Source: an uncultured Moraxella sp. (GTDB taxonomy: Bacteria; Pseudomonadota; Gammaproteobacteria; Pseudomonadales; Moraxellaceae). Taken from it: a DNA stretch of 23,223 nt. The notes beneath the pieces were generated by a model that worked only from the letters and a program-made list of their open reading frames with translations, made no database searches and was not told where the DNA came from. A program made the position numbers and the translations under genes. Position 1 is the first letter of the stretch. Every line of letters begins with the position of its first letter. Positions 1 to 6,501 of the stretch are shown here, piece after piece. The DNA lies in contig CALAPG010000265.1 of NCBI GenBank assembly GCA_937889485.1, positions 1 through 23,223 on the forward strand, written 5' to 3'.

Positions 1-2
1 AA

Positions 3-839
3 GCCCCCCTTACCATGGCAAGTGAAGAAGCCATGTTGGCAGCGGGTCTACATAAAGGCTATATTGGCGTCTTTGACCTTGACATGCCCGTTATTGTAGA
101 TAGAAGCGCAGCGGTATTAGCCGACTTTGTCAGCGGCGCCAACCAGCCAGATTTTCACACCACGGGCGTCAATTGGGAACGTGATGCCCAAATCACCGCC
201 ATTGCCGACATTCGTAACGTGGTCGAAGGCGATGCCTCGCCCGATGGACAAGGCACATTACAAATCCGCCGTGGCATTGAAGTGGGACATATCTTCCAGC
301 TTGGCGACAAATATGCCAAAGCCCTCAACTGTGCCGTCATGGGTGAGCAAGGCAAACCCGTCATCACCATGATGGGCTGCTACGGCATTGGCGTAACGCG
401 CATCGTTGCAGCTGCCATCGAGCAAAGCCATGACGACAACGGCATTATTTGGAAAACCAGCAGCACAGGCGAGAGCATTGCCCCATTTGACGTAGCCATT
501 GTACCCATGGTCAAAGGTAAAATGAAAGACGCCCTAAACCCCGAAAAAGGCGACCCTGCCATGCAGCTTGCCCAGCAACTCTACCAGTCACTACAAGTAC
601 AAGGGGTGGATGTACTACTTGATGACCGTGATGAGCGCGCTGGCGTCAAGTTTGCCGACTTAGAACTGGTAGGAATACCGCACCGCATTGTCATTTCTGA
701 AAAAAATATTCATGCCGATAATGCTAACGAAACCTTATATGAGTACGTCAATCGAGAACAAGGCGAAAAACAACTGCTCACCCACGCGCAGCTGATGCAA
801 ACCTTGGCAGCACATAACGTACTAAAATCCAACTCATAA
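3..839 (+). CDS. proS: Proline--tRNA ligase, C-terminal half (5' end outside window)
   Basis: Prolyl-tRNA synthetase attaches proline to tRNA-Pro in the cytoplasm. The frame is open to the left edge and 279 codons are visible, about half of the usual ~570, so this is the C-terminal part of a gene cut by the window and the first in-frame ATG at 15 is internal. The first residues belong to the end of the inserted editing (YbaK-like) domain found in bacterial ProS. Next comes class II synthetase motif 3 ([17 protein letters not shown]), whose Arg contacts ATP. The anticodon-binding domain follows, with [10 protein letters not shown] and [22 protein letters not shown]. An intrinsic terminator lies 119 bases after the stop codon, so transcription probably ends before prc. 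No damage is seen in the visible part, and identity is close to certain. Confidence 0.96.
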   Translation, partial: APLTMASEEAMLAAGLHKGYIGVFDLDMPVIVDRSAAVLADFVSGANQPDFHTTGVNWERDAQITAIADIRNVVEGDASPDGQGTLQIRRGIEVGHIFQLGDKYAKALNCAVMGEQGKPVITMMGCYGIGVTRIVAAAIEQSHDDNGIIWKTSSTGESIAPFDVAIVPMVKGKMKDALNPEKGDPAMQLAQQLYQSLQVQGVDVLLDDRDERAGVKFADLELVGIPHRIVISEKNIHADNANETLYEYVNREQGEKQLLTHAQLMQTLAAHNVLKSNS

Positions 840-957
840 CCGCCACCTCGCTACCTAGCTAGTACAGGCAATGAGAGCCACAGACAGAACCTCCCAATAA
901 ACGGCTACGCAATCATTACGATTGCGCCGCGTTATTTACACGTTTTGTATGGTTTGT

Positions 958-992
958 AAAAACTGACAGTGCTAAGATGACTGTCAGTTTTT
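958..992 (+). terminator. Intrinsic terminator after proS
   Basis: A perfect 12-bp inverted repeat (958-969 against 981-992) has an 11-base loop. The right arm ends in five T residues, so the hairpin carries its own U-tract; the left arm begins with five A residues, so it could also work on the opposite strand. It separates proS from prc. Confidence 0.8.
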
Positions 993-1041
993 CTATCTAC
1001 ATTGCTAACTAGTTTAGCGCGTAAAGCCAGTAAGGAACGTC

Positions 1042-3228
1042 ATGCAATACAAACAACTTACCGCCAGTGTTTTTGCCCTGTTGATCGGTGGGGCAGTGTT
1101 AGGTCAAAGTTACCAAAGCGCCACCGCGGCTTCGACCACGGTAGGTCAAATCAACACCGAACAACGCCAAGTTGCCAGACAAGTCGCCGCATTGCTTGAT
1201 CGTAGTCACTACCTCGACAAAAAAATGGACACCGCGACAGGCAAAGCCATACTTGCCGACTACTTTGACGCCCTAGACCCCAATCACAGCGTATTTTTAC
1301 AATCTGACCTTGACGAATTCAACCAAAAATACGCCAACAACTTTGCCGATTACCTCAAACGCGGTGACCTAAAAGCGGGCTTTGACATCTATCAGCGCTT
1401 TATTGAACGCTCGCACCAATACTATGCCTATGCCGATAAGTTTTTAAAATCCCCCGTCAACTTACAGCGAGGCGACAGCGTCATCATGAACCGTGAAAAA
1501 CTGCCACGTTTCAAAACCGCTGCCGAACAGCAAGATTTTTGGCAAAAACAGCTTACCTTTCAGCTAATTGGCATGACCATCAACCAAGACGAAGAAAAAA
1601 ATAAAGACAAATTTTTGGAAGAAAATGCCGATAAATACAACGCCAAAGACTTGGTAAAAAATGAAAAACGCTCACCCAGTGAAGTGTTAGCCCAGCGCCT
1701 AAAACGCCAAAAAGCCCAACTTGAACGCGTAGATAGTGACCAAATTGTTGAAACCATGCTCAACGCTGCCATGGCAGCCTATGACCCTCACAGCAACTAT
1801 TTTGCCCCTGTTCAGGCCAATGAACTGCAAATCCAATCTAGCCTTGAACTGGTCGGTATTGGCGTATCCATCCAGCCTGACCGCAAAAATTCTGACTACA
1901 CCCGCATCATCAGCCTAGTCGATGGCGGCCCTGCTGCACGCTCTGGGCAAATCAAACCCAATGACCTCATTATAGGCGTCGCAACCGAAGGCAAAACCAT
2001 GGTAGACACCGTGGGTTACTCCACAAGAGAAGTAGTCAACTTGATTCGTGGCAAAAAAGGCAGCTCAGTCACCATCCGAGTCAAGGCACCCAACTCGCCC
2101 GACAGTGCTGCCCGCAACGTCACCTTGTTACGCGATGTCATTCAACAAGAAGAATCGGGAGTGACGCATCGCACTATTAGCCTCACAGACTCACAAGGCG
2201 TGGCAAAAAAAATTGGCGTATTAGAAATTCCCAGTTTTTATCTAAACTACAAAGCCCGCCGCGCAGGTGAAAACTACCGCAGCGTCAGTATTGATACCGA
2301 AAACGCCCTCAAAGCACTTAATGCCCAACATATTGATGGCTTGGTGGTGGATTTACGTGATGACCCAGGTGGCTCACTAGACGAAGTTGCCAAAATGATT
2401 GGCTTATTTGTCAAGTCCGGCCCCTTAGTGCAGATTCGTGACAACCGTGGCAATATTCAAGTATACCAAGACGAAGACAAAGGCGAACAGCTCTACAAAG
2501 GACCCATGACGGTGCTAGTCAACTTAGGCTCTGCCTCTGCCAGTGAAATCTTTGCAGCTGCCATTCAAGACTATGGGCGCGGCTTGATTATTGGCAGTAC
2601 CACCACAGGTAAAGGTTCTGCTCAAATTCAATTAGACAACCTAGCACTAGGCTCTGCCACGTTAACCCAGCGCAAATTCTACCGTATCACAGGCGGCAGT
2701 ACCCAAAATAAAGGCGTGGTGCCTGATGTTAGCTTGGTCAACATCTATGAAGGGATGGATTTTGGCGAGCGCAGTATGAAAAACCCCCTAGAATGGGACA
2801 CCATTCGGGCGGCCCCTTATCAGCCTGCAGGTACCTATACGCCTGAGCTACTACAAGCAATTAACGCGGCATCCAAACAGCGCCAAGCTACCAACCCCCA
2901 GTTTGCCTATCTTAGCGAACTCAATCAAATCCGCAACCAAGAAGACGACAAAAAACAAGTCAAACTTGATATCAACGAACGCCGCGGCTATCGTAAAGCA
3001 CTTGAGGCGCGCACATTGGCAGCAGAAAACAACCGAAGAAAGGCACTTGGTCAAGCCCCCTACAGCACATGGACAGCCTACCAAGCGGCGCAAGATGCCG
3101 AGCTTGAAGCCAGAAGCCGCATGAAACAAGCAGAGCGCCCCAAATTGGCAGAAACAGAAGCCTTTGTTATTGAAGCTGCTAATGTCATGCTAGACGCCCT
3201 GCATCGCCAACTGTCAAAGACGCCCTAA
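1042..3228 (+). CDS. prc: Carboxy-terminal processing (tail-specific) protease Prc
   Basis: This is a periplasmic S41-family serine protease that degrades proteins from their C-terminus and processes envelope proteins. Its 728 residues are slightly longer than E. coli Prc (~680). Residues 1-30 look like a signal peptide: a short basic start, the hydrophobic core SVFALLIGGAVLG, then ATAA. A helical N-terminal region is followed by a PDZ domain at about 255-345 (LELVGIGVSIQ, then GGPAARSGQIKPNDLIIGV). The protease core contains GSASASEIFAAAIQDYGRG and TTGKGSAQ. Spacing matches E. coli Prc Ser430/Lys455, which gives Ser499 as nucleophile and Lys524 as general base. The C-terminal region (KNPLEWDTIRAAPY onward) matches the Prc C-terminal domain. 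The ATG has AAGGAA just upstream. The gene stands alone between the proS terminator and the putative regulatory RNA, and its stop codon lies within a larger inverted repeat (3219-3273). Confidence 0.96.
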   Translation: MQYKQLTASVFALLIGGAVLGQSYQSATAASTTVGQINTEQRQVARQVAALLDRSHYLDKKMDTATGKAILADYFDALDPNHSVFLQSDLDEFNQKYANNFADYLKRGDLKAGFDIYQRFIERSHQYYAYADKFLKSPVNLQRGDSVIMNREKLPRFKTAAEQQDFWQKQLTFQLIGMTINQDEEKNKDKFLEENADKYNAKDLVKNEKRSPSEVLAQRLKRQKAQLERVDSDQIVETMLNAAMAAYDPHSNYFAPVQANELQIQSSLELVGIGVSIQPDRKNSDYTRIISLVDGGPAARSGQIKPNDLIIGVATEGKTMVDTVGYSTREVVNLIRGKKGSSVTIRVKAPNSPDSAARNVTLLRDVIQQEESGVTHRTISLTDSQGVAKKIGVLEIPSFYLNYKARRAGENYRSVSIDTENALKALNAQHIDGLVVDLRDDPGGSLDEVAKMIGLFVKSGPLVQIRDNRGNIQVYQDEDKGEQLYKGPMTVLVNLGSASASEIFAAAIQDYGRGLIIGSTTTGKGSAQIQLDNLALGSATLTQRKFYRITGGSTQNKGVVPDVSLVNIYEGMDFGERSMKNPLEWDTIRAAPYQPAGTYTPELLQAINAASKQRQATNPQFAYLSELNQIRNQEDDKKQVKLDINERRGYRKALEARTLAAENNRRKALGQAPYSTWTAYQAAQDAELEARSRMKQAERPKLAETEAFVIEAANVMLDALHRQLSKTP

Positions 3229-3273
3229 AGGTGCTTGTAAGCTTTGGCTTACATACATTGACGTTTGGGCGTC
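3219..3273. repeat. Nested inverted repeat at the 3' end of prc
   Basis: GACGCCC at 3219-3225, in the last prc codons, pairs with GGGCGTC at 3267-3273. Next to these arms AAA (3227-3229) can pair with TTT (3264-3266), leaving a single bulged T. An inner hairpin, TGTAAGC-TTTG-GCTTACA (3236-3253), sits inside. Little U-tract follows, so this is not a standard intrinsic terminator. In RNA it could protect the prc mRNA 3' end; in DNA the inner palindrome matches the GacA site, which is listed separately. Confidence 0.6.
3236..3253 (+). promoter_or_regulatory. GacA-type upstream activating sequence (TGTAAG-N6-CTTACA)
   Basis: The 18 bases TGTAAGCTTTGGCTTACA match exactly, in both half-sites and in the 6-base spacing, the upstream activating sequence described for GacA-controlled rsmY and rsmZ genes in Pseudomonas. 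The centre lies about 65 bases upstream of the inferred RNA start. That is closer than in Pseudomonas, but still in an activator position. It lies directly upstream of an RNA rich in CsrA-type motifs, which is the expected context. That GacA binds here is an inference; no gacA gene is in the window. Confidence 0.7.
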
Positions 3274-3275
3274 TA

Positions 3276-3304
3276 TTGTCCTGACGCAGTTTTTGACATA
3301 ATAC
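3276..3304 (+). promoter_or_regulatory. Candidate sigma70 promoter of the Rsm/Csr-like RNA
   Basis: TTGTCC (3276-3281), a 17-base spacer and TAATAC (3299-3304) form a weak sigma70-like promoter, with 4/6 and 3/6 matches. A weak core is expected if an activator bound at 3236-3253 is required. It predicts a start near 3309-3312, where the first RNA helix begins (AACGGC, 3309-3314). TACATT at 3302-3307 is an alternative -10. Low confidence without 5'-end mapping. Confidence 0.35.
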
Positions 3305-3308
3305 ATTC

Positions 3309-3528
3309 AACGGCACAGGGATGGTTCTCAAGGATTGAGATAAGGATAGCAGCGCCGTTAAAGGAATGGTTTATCAGCGTATCATGGATAGATACAAGAT
3401 AAGCGCGTGGAGTGAGGCTTAGGATGAGCCGAGATATTCACTAACCAGTTAGCTAAGATCTTAAGGATAAGATCAATGATGTCAGGATGACAAGCAAAGA
3501 AGCCATATCACAGGATATGGCTTTTTTG
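3309..3528 (+). ncRNA. Putative CsrB/RsmY/RsmZ-type CsrA-sequestering small RNA
   Basis: This intergenic stretch has no plausible protein gene but has the structure of a CsrA/RsmA sponge RNA. It contains ten GGA motifs, with G1 at 3319, 3332, 3344, 3363, 3386, 3409, 3422, 3465, 3485 and 3513; eight are GGAT. Several lie in loops of perfect hairpins: TCTCA-AGGAT-TGAGA (3326-3340), GTATC-ATGGATA-GATAC (3379-3395), GGCTT-AGGAT-GAGCC (3416-3430, one G-U pair), GATCTT-AAGGAT-AAGATC (3457-3474) and TGTC-AGGAT-GACA (3480-3492). The tenth is in the loop or upper stem of the terminator. AACGGC (3309-3314) pairs with GCCGTT (3354-3359) to close a 5' domain. Loop-presented AnGGA is the known CsrA/RsmA target, and CAGGAUG is the CsrB repeat. 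A GacA site lies upstream and an intrinsic terminator at the end. Length (~220 nt) is near CsrC and longer than RsmY or RsmZ. The exact start is inferred. Confidence 0.82.
3500..3528 (+). terminator. Intrinsic terminator of the Rsm/Csr-like RNA
   Basis: AGCCATATC (3501-3509) pairs with GATATGGCT (3514-3522) around loop ACAG, with a run of six T at 3522-3527. The tenth GGA motif begins in the loop at 3513. If only the lower six pairs form, CAGGAT is fully loop-exposed, as in the terminator hairpins of Rsm RNAs. Confidence 0.85.
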
Positions 3529-3540
3529 TTGGTCTAATTT

Positions 3541-3844
3541 TGAAATTTATCCCTAATTTTCCCTTCATTACAAGTACGCAACGCAAAACCAAAAAACGGC
3601 GAAAAAACCTAGCAACCTACCAAAATCTTGGCACTAAAACTAACATAAACAAATGGGATACAACTTGTGCACCCCATCGTTTGACAATAATTGTTTAACA
3701 ATAATTCTGATTTTATGGGTCTTAAAGTATTAGGAAGGTAGCGCTGGCTATACAAAGATATTAACCAAAACGATTCCCGCCTAATAGTTGCCAAAGTAAC
3801 TACCGAAGCGTTATGACCAACAAACCCTGTGATTAAAAACCGAA
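3541..3844. other. Intergenic stretch with no recognised gene
   Basis: This is AT-rich sequence between the small RNA terminator and the csbD stop codon. It contains a short imperfect direct repeat (ACAATAATT twice, near 3683-3710). A minus-strand frame across 3609-3875 is open, but it lacks a recognisable domain and overlaps the end of csbD. I see no clear terminator for csbD here. Confidence 0.5.
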
Positions 3845-4054
3845 TTAAAAGCGGTAATCGTGGCGCGCTGACCAATCGTCAATTTCTTTTTCTACCACAT
3901 CTTGAGCACGCCCGTAGCGTTCTTGGATTTTGCCAGATAATTTTTGGCGGTTGCCATCCATTTGGGTAATTTCATCGTCGGTTAGGTCGCCCCAGGTCTC
4001 TTTAACCGCCCCTTTAATTTGTTCCCATTGACCTTTGATGGTATTCTCATTCAT
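3845..4054 (-). CDS. CsbD family stress-response protein
   Basis: This small soluble protein of 69 residues is of the CsbD family, general-stress proteins of unknown biochemical role. The family pattern is clear: MNENTIKGQWEQIKGAVKETWGDLTDDEITQMDGNRQKLSGKIQERYG. I place the start at 4054 rather than the upstream frame opening at 4108, because the family begins near this Met and a good ribosome binding site (AAAGGA) lies about 8 bases before the ATG. The upstream 18 codons are low-complexity and unlike the family. The C-terminal half is charged and probably a helical hairpin. It is a single gene with no near co-oriented partner; the next minus-strand gene upstream, slyD, ends in its own terminator. 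Confidence 0.92.
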   Translation of the reverse strand: MNENTIKGQWEQIKGAVKETWGDLTDDEITQMDGNRQKLSGKIQERYGRAQDVVEKEIDDWSARHDYRF

Positions 4055-4315
4055 GGTTATTGTCCTTTTGGTTATTGTGTTAGTAGTGCTGATAGAGTAC
4101 GCAATCAATGAGCAAAAATTGCTTTAATAACAGCTGCTTGGTGTAAATTTTGCTGTTGGCTTAACTCATTGAAGTACAACAACAGTATGCCAAAAATTTG
4201 GGTGAAATCGTGTGTCAAAGTATCAAAAATCGTAACTACCACAAGGCTTGTGTAAGTGTTTCTGTATAAGTATTGCAGATCGTAACGTATTGGGCGCTAA
4301 CCAAAACTTATGCCA

Positions 4316-4349
4316 CAAAAAAAGCCAACCATAGTGGGTTGACTTTTTG
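4316..4349 (-). terminator. Intrinsic terminator after slyD
   Basis: On the minus strand GTCAACC pairs with GGTTGGC (one A-C mismatch), followed by seven T residues. It lies about 30 bases past the slyD stop codon and ends that transcript before csbD. Confidence 0.75.
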
Positions 4350-4374
4350 GGGTATTGACTAATTAATGACTTAA

Positions 4375-4863
4375 TTAGTGGTGGTGACCACCTGCGCCAT
4401 GGGCATGACCATGCTGCAGCTCTTCTGGCGTGGCTTCGCGGATGTCAGCAATTTCTACGTCAAAATGCAATTTTTTGCCCGCTAATGGGTGGTTGGCATC
4501 TACGATAACCATGTCATCTTGCACATCTTTAACGGTTACTAACATGACATGACCATCTTCAGTTTGTGACTGAAACTGCATACCCGCTTGGATATTGTCA
4601 ACGCCTTGGAAGTTTTCACGGGGTACTTCTTGGACAGCGGCGTCATCAAATTCACCATACGCATCTGCAGGCTCTACGCTTGCGGTAAATTTATCGCCCA
4701 CTGCTTTGCCTACCAATTGGGCTTCAAGACCAGGAATAATGTTTTGGTAGCCATGTAAGTAGGCAAGTGGTTGACCTTCAGGCGATTGGTCAATGATATT
4801 GCCTTCGTCATCTTTTAGTGTGTAATGAAACTGTACAACCTGATTATTGTTGATAGTAGACAT
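4375..4863 (-). CDS. slyD: FKBP-type peptidyl-prolyl isomerase, SlyD-like
   Basis: This cytoplasmic prolyl cis-trans isomerase and chaperone has a metal-binding tail. Its 162 residues are shorter than the 196 of E. coli SlyD, the difference being mainly the C-terminal tail. The N-terminal FKBP fold reads VVQFHYTLKDDEGNIIDQSPEGQPLAYLHGYQNIIPGLEAQLVGKAVGD. The inserted chaperone (IF) domain follows from about residue 68 (DAYGEFDDAAVQEVPRENF), and the chain returns to the FKBP fold at NHPLAGKKLHFDVEIADI. The tail HGHAHGAGGHHH has six His residues and no Cys, so it keeps a reduced version of the nickel-binding region used in hydrogenase and urease maturation in other bacteria. AAGGAA lies just upstream of the ATG. 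Monocistronic by its terminator and spacing. Confidence 0.95.
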   Translation of the reverse strand: MSTINNNQVVQFHYTLKDDEGNIIDQSPEGQPLAYLHGYQNIIPGLEAQLVGKAVGDKFTASVEPADAYGEFDDAAVQEVPRENFQGVDNIQAGMQFQSQTEDGHVMLVTVKDVQDDMVIVDANHPLAGKKLHFDVEIADIREATPEELQHGHAHGAGGHHH

Positions 4864-5004
4864 GGAAAAAATTCCTTAATGGTTGATAAAAACTTGATGG
4901 TTTATAAAAAGGGGGTGAATACATTAATGAGTAAACAAAGTTGATTAATAAAACGACAGTCAAACCGTGACACCAAATGGCATTGTTATTGAGCAAATTT
5001 ATCC

Positions 5005-5045
5005 AATCATATAATTCGGCGGTAATAAAGCTATATTATATGATT
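5005..5045. repeat. Perfect 11-bp inverted repeat upstream of slyD
   Basis: AATCATATAAT (5005-5015) is repeated inverted as ATTATATGATT (5035-5045) around a 19-base spacer, about 140-180 bases upstream of the slyD start. The arms are AT-only apart from one base pair and have no U-tract. This could be an operator with two half-sites or a weak hairpin; function unknown. Confidence 0.5.
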
Positions 5046-5158
5046 AATGGCGACCACTTTAAATAATTCAATTTATTCATTAACAATTATTTTTGTTTGA
5101 TTATGCGTGATGCTTTACCGATACTCACTTAGGCGAATGTCAATGGTGCATTATTTGA

Positions 5159-6301
5159 TTAGACTACCCAGTTTCTATCAACCAAAATGCGTTTGATTTG
5201 GGCATAAATAATTGGCGCGCTAATCAAACCTGCCAACCCAAAAGTTGCCTCAAGCAGCAAAATAAATAACAATAATTCCCAAGCTGAAGCGCGTATCTTA
5301 TGACCGATAATTTGCGCATTCAAAAAATATTCTAGCTTATGGATACTTACCAGCCACAGTAAAGATAGCAAGCTAATGGCAAGACCATGGGTCAAGCTTA
5401 ACAGCACAATGACCACATTGGACACCAGATTGCCCACTACAGGGAATAGCCCTGCACAAAAAGTAATCACCACCACTGTCCAAGCCATGGGCAGTGGATG
5501 ACCAAGCGCGGGCAGAATCCCTAACAAAAAAATAGAGGTCAAAATAGTATTAATAGTAGAAATTTTGACTTGGGCAAAAAACACATCATTAAAGCCCATA
5601 ATGAGCTCATCAAATTTTTGACGTAAATGCCGCGTAAACGCGGTACGATGCACTTCGGCATTAACAGGCAACTGCACCGCCATAATAGCGCCAATGACCG
5701 CTCCAGCCACCACATAACCCACACCGCGAAGGGTATGAATACCCACCAGCTGTAGCTGTGGGGCGTGGCTTTTTATGGTGCTTAGTAGCATGGCTTGAAA
5801 TGAACTGACGGAGATGGGTAAATGCTGAGAAATACTTTCGGGCAGGAGGGTATGCAACTGGTCAAAAATTTCCAAAATTTGGCGTAAGAGCTTATTAAAA
5901 ACATCAATACTGGCTTTATCGGCAAGCCAATCTCCAAAAATATAAACACCCAGTGAAATAAACATCACCAGTAGCGACATTGCCAACCATTCTGGCAGTT
6001 TTTCCAAACGTGGATGCCGTACACCCGCAGACAGATAGGCAATGACATGTCGATGTATCCACCCTGCAATACCGCGTATCAGGGCATAAGTAATCAGGGT
6101 GGCAAATAATACCAACGTTAGATGCAGTAGCAGGACAGGCACCCATACCAAAATTACGCTACTTACCGCAAGCACAAAAGTTTTTAGGTTGGGTATATTT
6201 GCCCAATTCGTATGATTAACCGCACTAGGACGGCTAGACAGCTTACCAGTAGGCAGCGGCTGATGATTCATAGATTCATTAGTAGGCGGCTTAGAAGGCA
6301 T
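5159..6301 (-). CDS. AI-2E family membrane transporter/permease
   Basis: This inner-membrane protein of about 380 residues belongs to the AI-2E/PerM (UPF0118) family, whose members have been linked to export or to sodium/proton antiport; the substrate here is unknown. A hydrophilic N-terminus precedes paired membrane segments (TFVLAVSSVILVWVPVLLLHLTLVLFATLITYAL). A further segment is at WLAMSLLVMFISLGVYIF, then a soluble stretch, then GYVVAGAVIGAIMAVQLP. The conserved C-terminal half reads STINTILTSIFLLGILPALGHPLPMAWTVVVITFCAGLFPVVGNLVSN, then ILLLEATFGLAGLISAPIIYAQIK. The frame opens with GTG at 6349, but that has no ribosome binding site. I prefer the ATG at 6301, although its own site (ATAAAG) is weak, so the start is uncertain. 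Transcribed divergently from prfC. Confidence 0.88.
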   Translation of the reverse strand: MPSKPPTNESMNHQPLPTGKLSSRPSAVNHTNWANIPNLKTFVLAVSSVILVWVPVLLLHLTLVLFATLITYALIRGIAGWIHRHVIAYLSAGVRHPRLEKLPEWLAMSLLVMFISLGVYIFGDWLADKASIDVFNKLLRQILEIFDQLHTLLPESISQHLPISVSSFQAMLLSTIKSHAPQLQLVGIHTLRGVGYVVAGAVIGAIMAVQLPVNAEVHRTAFTRHLRQKFDELIMGFNDVFFAQVKISTINTILTSIFLLGILPALGHPLPMAWTVVVITFCAGLFPVVGNLVSNVVIVLLSLTHGLAISLLSLLWLVSIHKLEYFLNAQIIGHKIRASAWELLLFILLLEATFGLAGLISAPIIYAQIKRILVDRNWVV

Positions 6302-6419
6302 GGCATATAACTTTATAATAATTAACATTTGATAAAGTAACGTTACCACAAAATTAAGGAAGAGGGCAGTAAAATAATGGGTAAAATTTACCCCCCATAT
6401 GGTAATTCTGTAATCGTAA

Positions 6420-6456
6420 AGCGGATTAAAAATCGCTAAAATCTATAAAATCCGCT
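6420..6456. repeat. Inverted repeat at the prfC promoter region
   Basis: AGCGGATT (6420-6427) and AATCCGCT (6449-6456) are perfect 8-bp inverted arms about 21 bases apart. The right arm touches TACAAT (6456-6461), a plausible -10 box for prfC, but no good -35 lies 17 bases upstream. It could be an operator between the divergent transporter and prfC. No U-tract follows. Confidence 0.45.
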
Positions 6457-6501
6457 ACAATACGTCATCTTTTTTTATCTAATTTAAGTACCTAGCTTGC
6501 C

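Noticed and set aside
1002..1199. Plus-strand frame overlapping the prc start
   Set aside because: It is a shifted frame over the prc signal peptide region with no recognisable content.
3293..3298. TTGACA as the -35 box of the Rsm/Csr-like RNA
   Set aside because: It is a perfect hexamer, but 17 bases on (3316-3321) the sequence is CAGGGA, not a -10. It would also place the start inside the first hairpins and remove the closing 5' helix.
3309..3528. 6S RNA, tmRNA, RNase P RNA or a riboswitch
   Set aside because: No long 6S-like duplex, no tRNA-like acceptor end, no RNase P conserved segments and no downstream gene in the same direction to be controlled. The many GGA hairpins fit a Csr/Rsm RNA much better.
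3309..3528. A repeat family or CRISPR-like array
   Set aside because: Only the loop AGGAT recurs; stems and spacings all differ, so it is not a copied repeat.
3609..3875. Open minus-strand frame of 88 codons beside csbD
   Set aside because: It overlaps the csbD end, has no clear ribosome binding site and shows no recognisable domain or sensible composition.
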